From: Cyclobacterium xiamenense
GTDB taxonomy: Bacteria > Bacteroidota > Bacteroidia > Cytophagales > Cyclobacteriaceae
Assembly (NCBI RefSeq): GCF_009467825.1
Contig: NZ_WIOK01000001.1
Location: forward strand, 62,001-126,000
Length of the DNA stretch: 64,000 nt
Reading direction: 5' to 3'
Program-made: the position numbers and the translations under genes
Shown here: piece by piece, positions 63,651-64,000 of the stretch
How the letters are laid out: each line of letters starts with the position of its first letter
How positions within the stretch are numbered: position 1 is the stretch's first letter
Notes under the pieces: generated by a model
What the model saw: the letters and a program-made list of their open reading frames with translations, nothing else
Told to the model about the DNA's origin: nothing
Database searches by the model: none

Positions 63651-64000
63651 ATGGCAAAACGTTTTTATAGGTATTTCCCTTTTCTATTTGTAGCGGCGGA
63701 GTTGATCGTTCTCTGGATAACGTTGGGCCTGATCACGTTTTTGCTTGCTGAACGTACGGAATCCACACTGCCCTCGGCCCTCTGGGAGTTCGGTTTGTTT
63801 GGCTTGGTCTGGGTGCTGGTTTTGCTTTTTAGAAAGGACTACAAAATCGGTCGCACGTCCCACTACTGGGACACCCTCAATCAGTTTTTTCGATCCTTCG
63901 CCTGGGGGCTGCTTGTTTTCTTTTTGCTACGCGAGCAGCTAGCGGCTGGTTATGGAAAGGCATTCGGGTTTTATGTGTATCCACTGAGCCTTTCTTTTTT
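63651..64000 (+). CDS. N-terminal part of a probable initiating sugar transferase (cut by window end)
   Basis: The frame starts at ATG 63651 (MAKRFYRYFPFLFVAAELIV) and is open to the right edge, 116 residues. It shows predicted helices at about 10-33, 44-62 and 84-96, and another beginning near residue 104. The FYRYFPFLFVAAEL start, the short loops and RKDYKIGRTSHYWDTL are those of the membrane domain of polyprenyl-phosphate sugar-1-phosphate transferases (WcaJ/WbaP type). The catalytic domain would lie beyond the window, so the call rests on the N-terminus and the neighbouring polysaccharide genes. Confidence 0.65.
   Translation, partial: MAKRFYRYFPFLFVAAELIVLWITLGLITFLLAERTESTLPSALWEFGLFGLVWVLVLLFRKDYKIGRTSHYWDTLNQFFRSFAWGLLVFFLLREQLAAGYGKAFGFYVYPLSLSF

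Noticed and set aside
1-64000. CRISPR arrays, insertion sequences, integrases or prophage genes
   Set aside because: No regularly spaced repeats, transposase, recombinase or phage structural motifs were seen on either strand.

Overview
The window is chromosomal DNA of a Bacteroidota bacterium, most likely a Cytophagales-type aerobe. The evidence is a complete alternative complex III (act) cluster followed by aa3-type cytochrome oxidase genes, a GldB-type lipoprotein, the long IspG form with an inserted domain, a DUF6728-type small membrane protein, promoters of the Bacteroidota type (TTTG, about 19 bp, TAnnTTTG), and starts mostly without Shine-Dalgarno sequences. No rRNA, CRISPR array, insertion sequence or prophage was seen. 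It reads as ordinary chromosome with two accessory-looking parts: a small rhamnose locus and a surface-polysaccharide locus.

Layout. 1-3300: the end of a degenerate NlpC/P60 protein, an HNH nuclease, ribosomal protein S1 (rpsA) and a tRNA-Cys on the minus strand. 3300-20200: a respiratory supercluster, actABCDEF, then ctaC and ctaD (subunits II and I), ctaA and ctaB (heme A synthesis), two subunit III genes, subunit IV, a terminator, then a SCO copper chaperone, a DUF420 protein and a tiny CxxC protein. Quinol electrons would enter at ActB/ActC/ActF, leave through the c hemes of ActA and ActE, and pass to the CuA site of the oxidase. Subunit II has no fused cytochrome c domain, while ActA carries an extra N-terminal heme domain.

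20280-32340: a very large orphan sensor kinase, a 1158-residue predicted outer-membrane barrel, an SDR-ispG-DUF6728-YjbR-ABC ATPase run, and a SlyD-like isomerase on the minus strand. 32490-38560: rhaM, a GH106-like lipoprotein, a GntR/LacI-type hybrid regulator with two AT-rich palindromes in front of it, an NCS1-type permease and a small membrane protein. 38716-44550: a 1316-residue membrane protein with sensor-like outer domains and an apparently degenerate NTPase domain, an ECF sigma factor with an overlapping small gene, and endonuclease III.

44551-64000: asnB with a glycosyltransferase, gldB on the minus strand, a triple-fasciclin lipoprotein, then a tightly overlapping Wzx/Wzy-type exopolysaccharide operon: SLBB exporter, Wzz, flippase, GT2, ligase/polymerase-like protein, GT4, LbH acyltransferase, methyltransferase and two GT4 genes. 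A convergent methyltransferase and the start of a probable initiating sugar transferase close the window.

The best candidates for something undescribed are the 1316-residue sensor/pseudo-NTPase protein, the catalytically dead NlpC/P60 protein, the helically phased TACA array in front of the act operon, and the small CxxC protein of the oxidase assembly segment.
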